Shown here: positions 1 to 8,267 of the stretch, piece after piece | Layout of the letters: every line of letters begins with the position of its first letter | Numbering within the stretch: position 1 is the stretch's first letter | Source: Geosiphon pyriformis | Lineage: Eukaryota > Glomeromycota > Glomeromycetes > Archaeosporales > Geosiphonaceae | NCBI GenBank assembly: GCA_016748015.1 | Contig: JAAOMT010000780.1 | Location: forward strand, 1 to 10,485 | DNA length: 10,485 nt | Direction: 5' to 3' | Translations under genes and position numbers: made by a program | The notes under the pieces: model-generated | The model's input: only the letters and a program-made list of their open reading frames with translations | Told to the model about the DNA's origin: nothing | Databases searched by the model: none

Positions 1-349
1 TTATCCTACTCCATTTCCCAACGCCCGAGTTACCTGTCTTAGTTGTTTCCATCAACGTATTTTGTAATTTTTGCATTTGCAACTCCCATCTATCTTTACT
101 CGTTCTTAGCTCGTTCTTGTCTAATTTTAGCTCCTTCACTTCTTCTTCTAGCTTTTGCATATCTTCTAACCACCAATTCTTTTCGCTTTCGTCCTCGTAC
201 TTCCTCTGTCTCAAATTCTTCTTCAAGTCATGTAACTCAACTTCCTTTTCACCCAGCTGCTCACCCTTCTCCTTCAGCTCCTCCACGCATCTCCTATACT
301 CGGTCGTAGCCACCTCTAATTGATGTTCGATTTTGTCGACACTAGCCAT
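1..349 (-). CDS. Coiled-coil protein, N-terminal part (runs off left edge)
   Basis: Reading the minus strand from an ATG at 349-347, the frame stays open for 116 codons to the window edge, so the gene continues to the left. The start begins MASVDKIEHQLEV and sits in a good eukaryotic context (A at -3, G at +4; ACCATGG). The product is highly charged, rich in Glu, Lys and Leu, with heptad-like spacing of Leu and other hydrophobic residues from about residue 8 to 105 (for example VEELKEKGEQLGEKEVELHD and MQKLEEEVKELKLDKNELR), which predicts a long coiled coil. There is one Cys, no signal peptide and no membrane segment. The last residues (TGNSGVGKWSRI) leave the helical pattern. Base composition is much less AT-rich than the flank, and no stop or frameshift is seen, unlike the nearby transposon. 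I do not recognise the family; a cytoskeletal, scaffold or lineage-specific role is possible but unsupported. An intron or the true stop could lie just outside. Confidence 0.72.
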   Translation of the reverse strand, partial: MASVDKIEHQLEVATTEYRRCVEELKEKGEQLGEKEVELHDLKKNLRQRKYEDESEKNWWLEDMQKLEEEVKELKLDKNELRTSKDRWELQMQKLQNTLMETTKTGNSGVGKWSRI

Positions 350-450
350 GGTGTTTTGCGTGTTTGTTATGGTTTGGGAAGATATGGCCTAATATATGTT
401 TGGTTCGTGTCAATGACGTTTCAGATCTTTGATTTATCAGTATAAATTTA
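350..450 (-). promoter_or_regulatory. Presumed 5' leader and promoter of the coiled-coil gene
   Basis: This is the hundred bases directly upstream of the minus-strand ATG at 349. On the minus strand it holds a TATA-like stretch (CATATATTA, around 391-399), an A/T run near 441-450, and an ACGTCA element (TGACGT on the plus strand at 414-419) resembling a bZIP/CRE half-site. The leader next to the ATG is rich in A and C (AAACACGCAAAACACC), as fungal leaders often are. No transcription start can be fixed from sequence alone; this is assignment by position. Confidence 0.25.
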
Positions 451-798
451 CAAACTCGCCTTTGTTAAATTATAATGATAATCAGAGTTTTTACCCCTGC
501 CGTATGTCTATATAATATAATTGTTTCTTTAATAATTATTGTATTGTGCAATATTCATTAAAATTATTTTTGTTTTGTTAAATTGACATTATTATTGTTT
601 AATATATTTTAATATTGAATAAAATTTGTTTTATTATTTTAAAGTAAAAATAATTGTAACTTTTAAAATTGGAAAAAATTAAATATAATTTAATTAAAAC
701 TTAAAATATGTAACAAAAATATTACTTACACATTTTTTGTATATAACCAATAATTTAAACTTATATTAAGCTATATAAATTAAAAAAAAAACTATAAA
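451..798. other. AT-rich spacer, no gene seen
   Basis: Strongly AT-rich sequence with short A and T runs and TATA-like patches, and no reading frame of note on either strand. I found no tRNA, rRNA or repeat array in it. It separates the coiled-coil gene from the retrotransposon and is typical of glomeromycete intergenic DNA. Confidence 0.7.
785..795. repeat. Candidate left target-site duplication of LINE copy 1
   Basis: The 11 bases AAAAAAACTAT here are repeated exactly at 7559-7569, just beyond the A-rich tail of LINE copy 1. Target-primed reverse transcription normally leaves short direct repeats like this. Seven of the 11 bases are A and the right copy merges with the tail, so chance is a serious alternative. 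If real, the element starts at about 796, not inside ORF1. Confidence 0.3.
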
Positions 799-871
799 AA
801 AAAACTTCTTTCTCTCCTTTGTCCAAAATTCCCAAAAAAGAGTCAAAAGTTTTTTTTGAAAGAAGTTTTTT
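799..871. repeat. Foldback: 14-bp perfect inverted repeat
   Basis: AAAAAACTTCTTTC at 799-812 is the exact reverse complement of GAAAGAAGTTTTTT at 858-871, separated by 45 bases that themselves contain complementary A and T runs (about 834-857). The structure lies just upstream of recognisable ORF1 coding sequence. It may belong to the 5' UTR of the LINE, be a small foldback or MITE-like remnant, or reflect the AT-rich background; the mixed core CTTCTTTC/GAAAGAAG makes pure chance less likely. Confidence 0.5.
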
Positions 872-889
872 ATCATTCAGTATGATAAA
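869..889. repeat. Short hairpin, 8-bp stem
   Basis: TTTATCAT at 869-876 pairs perfectly with ATGATAAA at 882-889 around a TCAGT loop. It overlaps the right arm of the larger foldback by three bases, so the two structures compete. It sits about 20 bases before the first clearly LINE-like codons. Function unknown. Confidence 0.45.
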
Positions 890-904
890 TCAAAACCATT
901 TTTT

Positions 905-2734
905 GATTACGAGGCCACTGTTGGTTCTGTTATTGCTGTTATGAAAAAGACTGCTAAAGTTTCTTGTTCTGAGAGTGGTTTTAAAGCGGTTGTATTAAGA
1001 AAAAAGAGGAAGGGAGGTGTGTTGGCAGAGGGTGTTGATAATGGAAGGGTTGCTGCTGAAGTTCCTGGTGTTTGTTCATGGAGTTCGGAGACTGGGGACA
1101 CTACTGAGTCTGAAAGTGTTGATATGGAAGAGAAGTGTCTGGTAGAGGAAACCAGCTTTGATTATGGTGAAGATAGAGCTCTGGCTGGTGAAGATTATGA
1201 TCAAACGCCCAAGAGTTTGAAGGTTAAAACCAAAAAGGCATTGGGTAAGCCATTGGGAAAGATTGACTTCTCAAAAGATGATAGTGATGATGGTGTTTTC
1301 TCGAATGCTCCTCTTAAGCTCCCTTCTTCTGTGAAATATTTGGTTAATGTTCCAGTCAGGAAATCATTCACATTGGATATTGGCTTGGATAAAGTGGCCG
1401 GCAAATCTTCTCAGGAAAAACTTGTGGTGGTGAGGAAGTTGTTTTCTGGAATCAATGGTTTTGGGGGGGCATCTACCCCCTCAAAATTCTCAGGGATCAT
1501 CAGAGTGACATTCACTTCCAAATCGAGTCTAATGAAAACTACTGATAAAGCTATGAGTGCAAAGATCTTAGTAAACACTGATCTCAAAAAAGCATCTGGG
1601 TGATCAGATCGGGCTGTGGTCGTAAAAGAAATTCCAGTTGGAACATTGGCTGAGGCTGTGCACGCTGTGCTATCCGAGTTTGGAGTTATTAGAGTGATCA
1701 AGATGCAGTTAATCGGGCTGTGACAAAAGACAGTGGTGGAATTCAAACAATTGGATCAGGCTGATTTGGTTGCAACTGAGTGGTCCATCTTAATCGGGAA
1801 AGATGCTGTACGTGTGGCTAAGGCTGATTCAGACAAGGAGACATGAAATATAAGAGACTAACATAGAGCGCTGCTTTATACATTGCCAATGAGAACCAAT
1901 GCTCATGATATTTGGGACTTTGTTAGATCTGTGGGTGGAAAAACGTGCATCATTGATTGTCATTCTGTTATGTATGCTCGGGCCAAGTGTGCTGTTGTTT
2001 GTTTCGACTCTGCTGAATCATTGGATGCTGCTGTAGAAACCACGCCAGTACTCAGAAACACCAATCTCCACTGGTCTTGCCTTATTTCTGCTAGATGCGC
2101 CAAGTGTGAGAAATTGGGTCACACGTCATTGGGTTGTGCAGTTGGTGAGAAATTGTTTTCTAGTAGTTTACTGTGTAGGGTTTTCTCGGATACAAATAAA
2201 AGCAGGCTGGCAATCATCTATGCCAAACGCTCGGCTCTGGTTGCCCGTCCAGTCTCTTTTGGTGGTCTCTCTTGGGCAAAGGTTGCTCATGGGTCTTTTT
2301 CGCTCCTTCTTTCTGGTCAGAATGTTGTGGTAACCAATGGCTCCTCTTCGGAGATAAAGCCATCCCAACTGGTTATGATGGAAGTCAACAATAGGTTCGC
2401 CACTCTTGAGTGCAGTCTCGCCAGCCTCGCGGAGCAAGTTAGTAAGCTGGCTAAGAGGTTGGATGCACTCAAACCAATGGTTTCCCAGTCTAGCCCTGGA
2501 TGTCAGCCATTGGTGACCCCTTCATCACAGGATCAAGAGGCGGATGTAGTGATGAGTAAGGGTTTGAGTGTGTCCACTAGTGGTGGGAATGTTGCGGGAG
2601 TGGTGTCTTTTGATATGTCTTCAGTGTCTAAGCTGGAAGACAGCATGAAGTGTCTAATGGAAATGGTTCTGGGCCTTTCGGCCAAAGTAGATAGTTTAGG
2701 TGTGCTTTCAGTATCTCTACCTCTTACTCAATAA
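905..2734 (+). pseudogene. LINE ORF1 (nucleic-acid-binding, gag-like), four in-frame stops
   Basis: A single frame runs from about 905 to the TAA at 2732-2734, broken by TGA 1601, TGA 1721, TGA 1844 and TAA 1859, with homology-like sequence continuing straight through. Order: an acidic, low-complexity N-terminal region (about 941-1330); an RRM-like module (about 1604-1835, containing AVVVKEIPVGT); a second RRM-like module (about 1865-2085, with ALLYTLPMRTNAHD and a CAVVCFD strand); one CCHC zinc knuckle (C 2096, C 2105, H 2120, C 2135; spacing C-X2-C-X4-H-X4-C); then a Leu-heptad coiled coil (about 2380-2470) and a second short one (about 2620-2700). ORF1 proteins bind element RNA and act as chaperones in the RNP. 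The first ATG is at 941, but the frame is open from 860 without an ATG, so the original start is lost or lies upstream. The RRM calls are by pattern only. Confidence 0.85.
1459..1486 (+). other. Strong RNA hairpin inside ORF1
   Basis: TTTTGGGGGGG (1459-1469) pairs with CCCCCTCAAAA (1476-1486) around the loop CATCTA, giving an 11-bp stem with one G-U wobble in RNA. Seven G's facing five C's are exceptional in this AT-rich window. The segment codes for FGGASTPSKF in the ORF1 frame, so the structure must coexist with coding. Confidence 0.6.
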
Positions 2735-2739
2735 GCAGT

Positions 2740-5700
2740 TTAGTCTGGAAAGTTGCTACGTGCAATATCAGGGGCATGAACAATTCCGTTAAGCAAGAAG
2801 ACATTATTAGATGGCATAAGGAAATAAACAATTTAGTCTCTATCATTACTGAAACGAAATTAAAGAGTAGGGTTTGTCCATGGATTGCAGACAAGTTTGA
2901 TAGTGTCCGAGTGTTCTCTTCTGGTTTGGACTCCAGTCACTTGGGTGCGAGTGTTGCTGTTATTATAGACGTTTCTTTGGCTCATCATGTGTGCAAGGTT
3001 TCTGAGGTGCCTGGTTGGCTCCTTTCCATTAAATTACTTTTTAAGAGTAAACTTTCTGTGTCAATTTTGGGGCTTTATGCTGGTGCTTTTTTGGTGGTTT
3101 GGTTCTCTCAGGCTGGTGAAATCAATTCTCTCATTGCAAAGACTGTTAACGAATCTTCTTTCATCATTCTCGGTGGCAATTTTAATAAAGACGGCTCTCA
3201 TAAAAGTGCAAGTTTCAAAAAATGCTTTGATTTGGATCTGGTCAATTCTTTAGTTGGTAGCCCAGCTGCAAAAATGCCCACTTGGGAAAATTCTAAGAGT
3301 GTTAAGAAAACAATTGATTATGTGTTTGTCTCCTCAAGTCTTGTCAATGCGATAGTGCATTGTGAAGTTTTGAATGTCAGTGAGCATTTTGACACGGACC
3401 ATCAAGCTGTTTCAGTGAATTTGGGTTTGGGCAGGCTCTTGGATACGCATTTGAATTCTTTTTGCAAGCAAGCAAATAAAGATCATTGGAAGTTTGACAT
3501 CAAAAGTGCCAATAAAGCTAAGTGGTTGGAATTCAGGGAGGCCTCAGCTGCTAATGTTTCTATGTTCTTGGATGCTTTTGGTGTGGCAATGAGATTTTCA
3601 GATGTGGACGCTATGTGGAGCATTGTTTGCAAGATTATGGTTCTTTCAGCGGGTGGTACATTTAAGAAAAAATGGTTCAAAGGTTTTGATGGCATGTTCA
3701 CCAAGACTTCTTCTAGATTTCACAAGCTGGAGCTGCTGGTTTTTAAGTTGGTCAAGGCTTTGCGTTTGGCTTCTGGTGATGGTTTTGCTTCTTTGTTGGA
3801 GATGTGGCACAGTCTTGACTTCTCTGGTGCATTGGTGGTTAAGTCTCTTTTTCTTTCAGGTTCTAATTTTGATCTTATTTGTTCTGTGCTGGCCAAAGCA
3901 AGAAAATCATATTGCTCCTTCAAATTAGTGGAATCCAAGCACGCTGAGGAATCCTCAATCAAACAGGCTATTGGTAAGAGGATGGAAGGTTTTGAGCTGA
4001 ACAAGGGTCATACCATTAGGAGTGTTTTGGAGTGTCTTTTTCACAAGGTGGTCCTGGATCATTTGGTTGTAGAAGATGAGTTGATTTTGGAGCCTGATTT
4101 GGTTAAGTCTAAGGTGGAGAAAATTATGGAGGGATGGACCAGAAAATGTGAGGTGGTGTCTGATCTATCTAAGGATTGGGCTCGTCAATATCGGTCTTTA
4201 GATTACGTGTTCGATGGTGCTTTCTCTGATGTCATGTATTCGATTAGTTTTGATGAGTTGTCAGCTGTTGTTAAGGATCTTCCTGATGGAAAAGTAACTG
4301 GGCTTTCTAGTATCTCCAATGAATTATGGAAACATTGTGACAAATCTGTTTTGGATATGCTTTTGGTGCTCTTAAATTTCTGTTTGGTTAGCAAGTCAGT
4401 CCCTGGGCCTTGGAGAGAAGCTTGGGTTTCGATAATTCCTAAATCATATGAATGGAAGGGAGTTCTCACGAACACCCATCCTATAGCTTTAATTGAAACG
4501 GCCTGCAAGATTCTCTCCAAGATCCTTTCGAATAGGATCTCTCTGGCTTACAGCACTTTTGATGTTCTTCGTGAGGACAATTTTTTGGTTTTGAAGGGTA
4601 CAATGACTCAATCTCCTATTTTTGCTATCAGTTCTGTGGTTGAGGATGCCTTGGAAAAGAACCATGAACTTGGCTGGTTTTACAGAACATGCGCAAGACT
4701 TATGACTCAGTTGGTTGAGAACATCTTAGGAGGAGTCTAGTCAGAATCAAAATGTGTGACAGGTTTATTAGATTTTTTGGCAGTATTCACAATGGTTGCA
4801 TCAACAGAGTGATGACCGATTTTGGCTTGACTGATAGGTATTGTGTCCATGATGGGCTGAATCAGGGAGAAGTTTTCTCGCCTCTTCTCTGGCGTATTTT
4901 TTATGATTCACTTTTGTGCGAGGTCAAAAGACAGGATAGTGTGTATGGCTACAGGTTGAATTTTTATTTCATATCAAGAACTGGCCGGGTGGATCCTCAA
5001 GCTGGGCTGTCTTCATTTCTTGCTGCTGGCGCTTTTGTTGATGATACTATCTGAGTTGGTAGCAGCCAGGCTGCTACACAACGCATCCTTGATGTTGCTA
5101 GTGAGTTTTTTAGGTTTAACGATATTTCTGTAAATAATGACAAAATGGTGGCCATTCCCATCAATTGCCGGGTGCTGGATCCTCATTTGACTATCAGTGG
5201 TGCACCTATTTCCATTGCCAAGAGAAAGAAATCTCATCACTATTTGGGTATTTTTTTGTCTTCTGAGGGTCTTTCGAAGCCTAGCTTGGCTAAGGCCCAG
5301 GCTGATGTACGGTTTTTTGTGAATCTTGTTTTGAGAAAGGTGATTTCAGACAAACAGTATGCATATTTGGTGTCTGCAGTTCTCTTCCCTATCATCAGCT
5401 ACAGGATTCAGTTCAGTTTCATTTCTGTTGGTGTTTGTAGTAAATGGGATGCTCTGGTTTGCAAGGTCTTAAAGTCCAAGTCTGGATTGCCACGTGATTT
5501 CCCCAGTGATGCATTTCATCACCCCTCTTTGTACAATTTAAAAACTTTCGAACAGATATAGGCTGAGAGTAAATCAGCCTTCATTGTTGCTTTTGCGAAT
5601 TCTACTGATGTCTTGGGTCGCTTGTTTTCTCATAAGTCTCATGACCTCCAGGTTCTCAGCTGGCATCTTCATCATCCTTTGCTGTTTCCGACTCATGTTG

Positions 5701-7418
5701 GTATCAGTTCCTCGGATAATTTTTTGGCGGGTGTGGTTCGCATTTTTTCTGGGTGTGATTTGTCTTTGGGAGGCCCTCTGGATTGTCCTTTTCGTCGTCG
5801 GTGTGGTACTCCTATGTCTTTGGTTCTTGGTGAATCCTGTTTTTTCAAGTGCATCTCTTCGCTCAGACGTTATGGAATTGCTTTCGTGAAACAGCTTCGT
5901 GACCGTAATGGTAATGTTTTTAGTTGGAGGACCTTCAAGCGCTGAAAGAGGCTGGACTCTCGTGGCCCAGTCCCTTTCTGGTTTGATCTTTCTGTTCGCT
6001 TTCTTGGTGGTGTTGTTCCTCTCTCCTCAAGTTCTTCTTTGGTAGATAGTCATGCTGTGTCTGATATTTGTTTTTCTCATAATTTTGGTGTGATTTGTGA
6101 CACTTTGCTGACCATTGTTGCTGCCCGCCTTTCTGTGTATATGGATGGGTCTCTTTCTGGTCTGGGCACTGTTGACATGAGAGCAGGTACTGTCATTTTT
6201 TTTGAGGACATTAACTTGGGTTTGGGTGTTGGGGTGTCTGGTTTGGTTTCTTCTACTCTGACAGAACTGCAGGCCATAGCTTTGGCCCTTGAGTGTGTTT
6301 CTTTTTCTCGTTTGATTGACTTGTTCTCGGATAGCCAGGCTGCTTTAGATGCATGTAGGTTAGAGTCTTTGCTGGTTCATTCAGATTTCAGAAATCGCTG
6401 TTGGATCGAGCGTCGTCACATTGCCACCATCATTCATCAAAAGAATTTGGATGTGAATTAGATTAAGGTGAAAGGTCATTCAGATGTCTCAAGCAACATG
6501 CATGCTGATGCGCTTGCCAAGGGTACTGCTCTCTTTACTTGGCGCCTACCTCATTTAGTCAGTGAATATTTTTTATGTGCTGGTGGTACGGCAGTTTCTG
6601 GTTATTCTAGGCACTTTGTTTGTGATGTTTTCCAGTCAGTTTATCGAGCTCGTTGGGAGATTAGAGTGGGTTCTTGTTTTGTGGATGATAGTTTGTGTGC
6701 TGATGTCAACTGGTCTAAGTCTTCTATGGTGTGACACCCCAATTCTCACTTGGCATTCAGTTTTACCAACATGCGCACAGCGGGATGTTGTACTTACTTT
6801 ATGAAGGCTCTCCATTATCAGCTTCTTGTTGCTGTGCACAAGCATTTATATGATAGGAGTTACCCCAGTGTGGTCTGTCTGTTTTGTGGTGATGTTGAGA
6901 CTTCGGATCATGTCTTTTCGTGTCCTCAGGATGCCATTGGCCATGCTCATTTGTTGGGTGCACATGTTTCAACTTGGAAGGCTCTTTCTGGCCTTTCTCG
7001 CTCTTCTTCATGTGTCTTACAGGCCTTGGCTTCTTGTGTTTCTGAGGTTGGAATTGGTGTTGCTCTGTGTAAGGGTTTTGTTTTCGATGAATGGTTTCGT
7101 GAGTCTGTCTTGGTCTTTAAAGATTCTAGGGAGGGTGCTAAGAGGATTGTAAGCTTTGTGCATGAGTTTTGTCTAGCATTTCGGGATGATGTTTGGTTGG
7201 TCCCGGCCAGACACCGAGCATTTATGGAGAAGCACGGTTTGATTCCACGTGATGGCTCCGCTTCTGCTTTGGTTTCTGGTTTGCCTAAGGTGTTTTCGGC
7301 TGGTGTGGTCAGATTGCTGAGGGTGGCTGAGGCTTTTGGTGTTGGTTTCGGGTTTCATAAGTTTTGTCCATTTTTTTCAGGTATTAGAGATTCAGTTTCT
7401 GTGCATATAAGTGTATAG
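2740..7418 (+). pseudogene. LINE ORF2 polyprotein: endonuclease, reverse transcriptase, RNase H, CCHC finger
   Basis: About 1,550 codons. The frame used up to about 4671 loses one T there (CTTGGCTG where CTT-TGG-CTG is expected) and continues in the third frame to TAG 7416. In-frame stops: TGA 4716, TGA 5052, TAG 5559, TGA 5943, TAG 6459, TGA 6732. The APE-type endonuclease (about 2749-3430) has CNIRGMN, TETK with Glu 2851, TIDYVF and DTDH, but GNFN (Asn 3178) in place of GDFN. RT (about 4200-5260) has LPDGKVTG, NTHPIAL (His 4477 where Arg is usual), motif A NMRKTYD with Asn 4686 in place of Asp, motif B GLNQGEVFSPLL, motif C FVDD (5034-5045) and YLGIFL. RNase H has all four acidic residues: Asp 6144, Glu 6264, Asp 6330, Asp 6507. 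The C-terminal finger is C 6876, C 6885, H 6909, C 6921 (C-X2-C-X7-H-X3-C), the form seen after many LINE RTs. The first ATG is 2776, but the endonuclease motif starts earlier and the frame is open from 2695. Confidence 0.92.
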
Positions 7419-7530
7419 TGTAGTCCTGACTGGCCTGAGTGGCTGGTCACGTGTAGAAAGCGCATGATTCACACCTAGTTTAGATCATTTGTATGATGTA
7501 TAGCATTAGGTCGCATTTGGACCTCACTCA
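7419..7530 (+). other. LINE 3' UTR, copy 1, with three hairpins
   Basis: About 110 bases between the ORF2 stop and the A-rich tail, clearly alignable with 9974-10065 in copy 2. Three stem-loops follow each other: 7427-7435 with 7441-7449 (9 bp including two G-U, loop TGAGT); 7484-7488 with 7493-7497 (5 bp, loop TTGT); 7508-7512 with 7520-7524 (5 bp, loop GCATTTG). In many LINEs the RT recognises a 3' hairpin of its own RNA to start copying; that role here is inferred. Copy 1 has about 18 bases (around 7455-7477) absent from copy 2. Confidence 0.65.
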
Positions 7531-7565
7531 TTAAAAATAAAAAAAATTAAAAAAAATTAAAAAAA
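7531..7565 (+). repeat. A-rich 3' tail of LINE copy 1
   Basis: TTAAAAATAAAAAAAA, TTAAAAAAAA and TTAAAAAAA follow one another, an irregular TTA(A)n repeat. It begins directly after the CACTCA that also precedes the tail of copy 2, so it marks the 3' end of the element. Short-repeat tails rather than pure poly(A) are usual for I-like LINEs. Confidence 0.75.
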
Positions 7566-7569
7566 CTAT
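7559..7569. repeat. Candidate right target-site duplication of LINE copy 1
   Basis: AAAAAAACTAT, identical to 785-795. The A run overlaps the tail, so only the last bases (CTAT) are independent of it. See the left copy for the caveat. Confidence 0.3.
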
Positions 7570-8267
7570 TTGTTTTTATTTTATTTAAGTATTTAATAAT
7601 TTTTTATACTTATTTAATTTTTTATTTTAAATATATTTTTATATTTAAGTTTTAATAATTTTAAATTAATATTTTATATTTTTTATAAAATTATTAATTA
7701 TTTATTTTAATACAAATTTGTTTGTAACTATAAAACTAATTGGTAGTTTAGCTGGAGTTGTGAATACTAAGAAAAATAAAATAAAATACTGTTTTAACAC
7801 AAAAAAAATCAATATTATCAGAAATTTTTCTATCTTTTTTTAATGTTATTAATATTGTTTTGTTGTTAATTTTGCTATTGATAAAAGTTAAAAACTTTTT
7901 AATAAGCTAATTTTTCTTTTAAAATATTTTTTTATACTTTAAATTATATATATTGTTAAATTTATAATAGAATAATTAATTTTATACCAATTATTTTGTG
8001 TAATTATTTTGTAGTAAAAGTTAATTTTTTTTTAAAAAATCTTATTTGTAAATTTTCTAAATAATGTGTAATTATTTTATTATATAAATTAATTCTTTTA
8101 CAAGAAATTTTAACTATAAGTTACTTAAATAATATAAAATAAAAATATAAAAACTAAAAAAAAATAAAAAATATGTTCAAGAAAATTATTTCAAATTCAC
8201 ATCTAAAAATATTAATAATTATTAAAATTAATAGTCAATAATTTTAATAATATTAATTTGAAATAAA
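7570..8267. other. AT-rich spacer between the two LINE copies, no gene seen
   Basis: About 700 bases of nearly pure A and T with very few G or C, many ATTAAT, TTTATA and TAATT words, and no open frame of interest on either strand. I saw no tRNA, tandem array, inverted-repeat ends or transposon coding remnant. It is presumably old intergenic DNA into which both LINE copies inserted. Confidence 0.7.

Larger units (their letters stand above)
905..7565 (+). mobile_element. LINE-type non-LTR retrotransposon, copy 1 (near-complete, decayed)
   Basis: The copy reads ORF1, ORF2, 3' UTR and A-rich tail in the standard LINE order, with no LTR or integrase. ORF2 carries an APE-type endonuclease, a reverse transcriptase, RNase H and a C-terminal CCHC finger, which places it among RNase H-bearing LINE groups (I/Tad-like organisation); I recognise the protein family as one common in Rhizophagus. 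The left limit is uncertain: recognisable coding begins near 905-911, while a possible target-site duplication would put it at 796. The right limit is set by the tail after the CACTCATTAA motif that copy 2 shares. Eleven lesions in all (four stops in ORF1; six stops and one frameshift in ORF2) plus lost catalytic residues make it non-autonomous and dead. Confidence 0.92.

Noticed and set aside
43-323. Plus-strand open frames of 88 and 68 codons, rich in Ser, Phe and Leu
   Set aside because: They are the antisense of the minus-strand coiled-coil gene; Ser/Phe/Leu-rich composition is what Glu/Lys/Arg codons give when read backwards.
883-945. Short frame from ATG 883 as an alternative ORF1 start or uORF
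   Set aside because: It is out of frame with ORF1 and ends after about 20 codons in a run of Leu; nothing shows it is translated.
907-1746. Minus-strand open frames across ORF1 (907-1101, 1201-1404, 1411-1746)
   Set aside because: They lie opposite recognisable ORF1 coding sequence, show no domain, and are not kept by any visible feature of their own.
4671-4752. Programmed frameshift or intron at the ORF2 frame change
   Set aside because: The third frame continues the RT motif A sequence without a gap once a single T is allowed for, no slippery heptamer is present, and another stop follows at 4716. It is a one-base deletion.
6077-6277. Minus-strand open frames in the RNase H region (also 8491-8832 in copy 2, both containing similar peptides)
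   Set aside because: The similarity between them only reflects that the plus-strand RNase H coding sequence is shared by the two LINE copies.
1601-6734. TGA read as Trp (alternative genetic code)
   Set aside because: Many stops replace Trp, but TAG and TAA stops also break the frames, one stop fits Arg loss, and the coiled-coil gene and most LINE Trp codons use TGG. Decay explains all of it.
7570-8267. LTR, centromere-like array or origin in the AT-rich spacer
   Set aside because: No terminal repeats, no regular tandem period and no flanking genes; composition alone does not support any of these.
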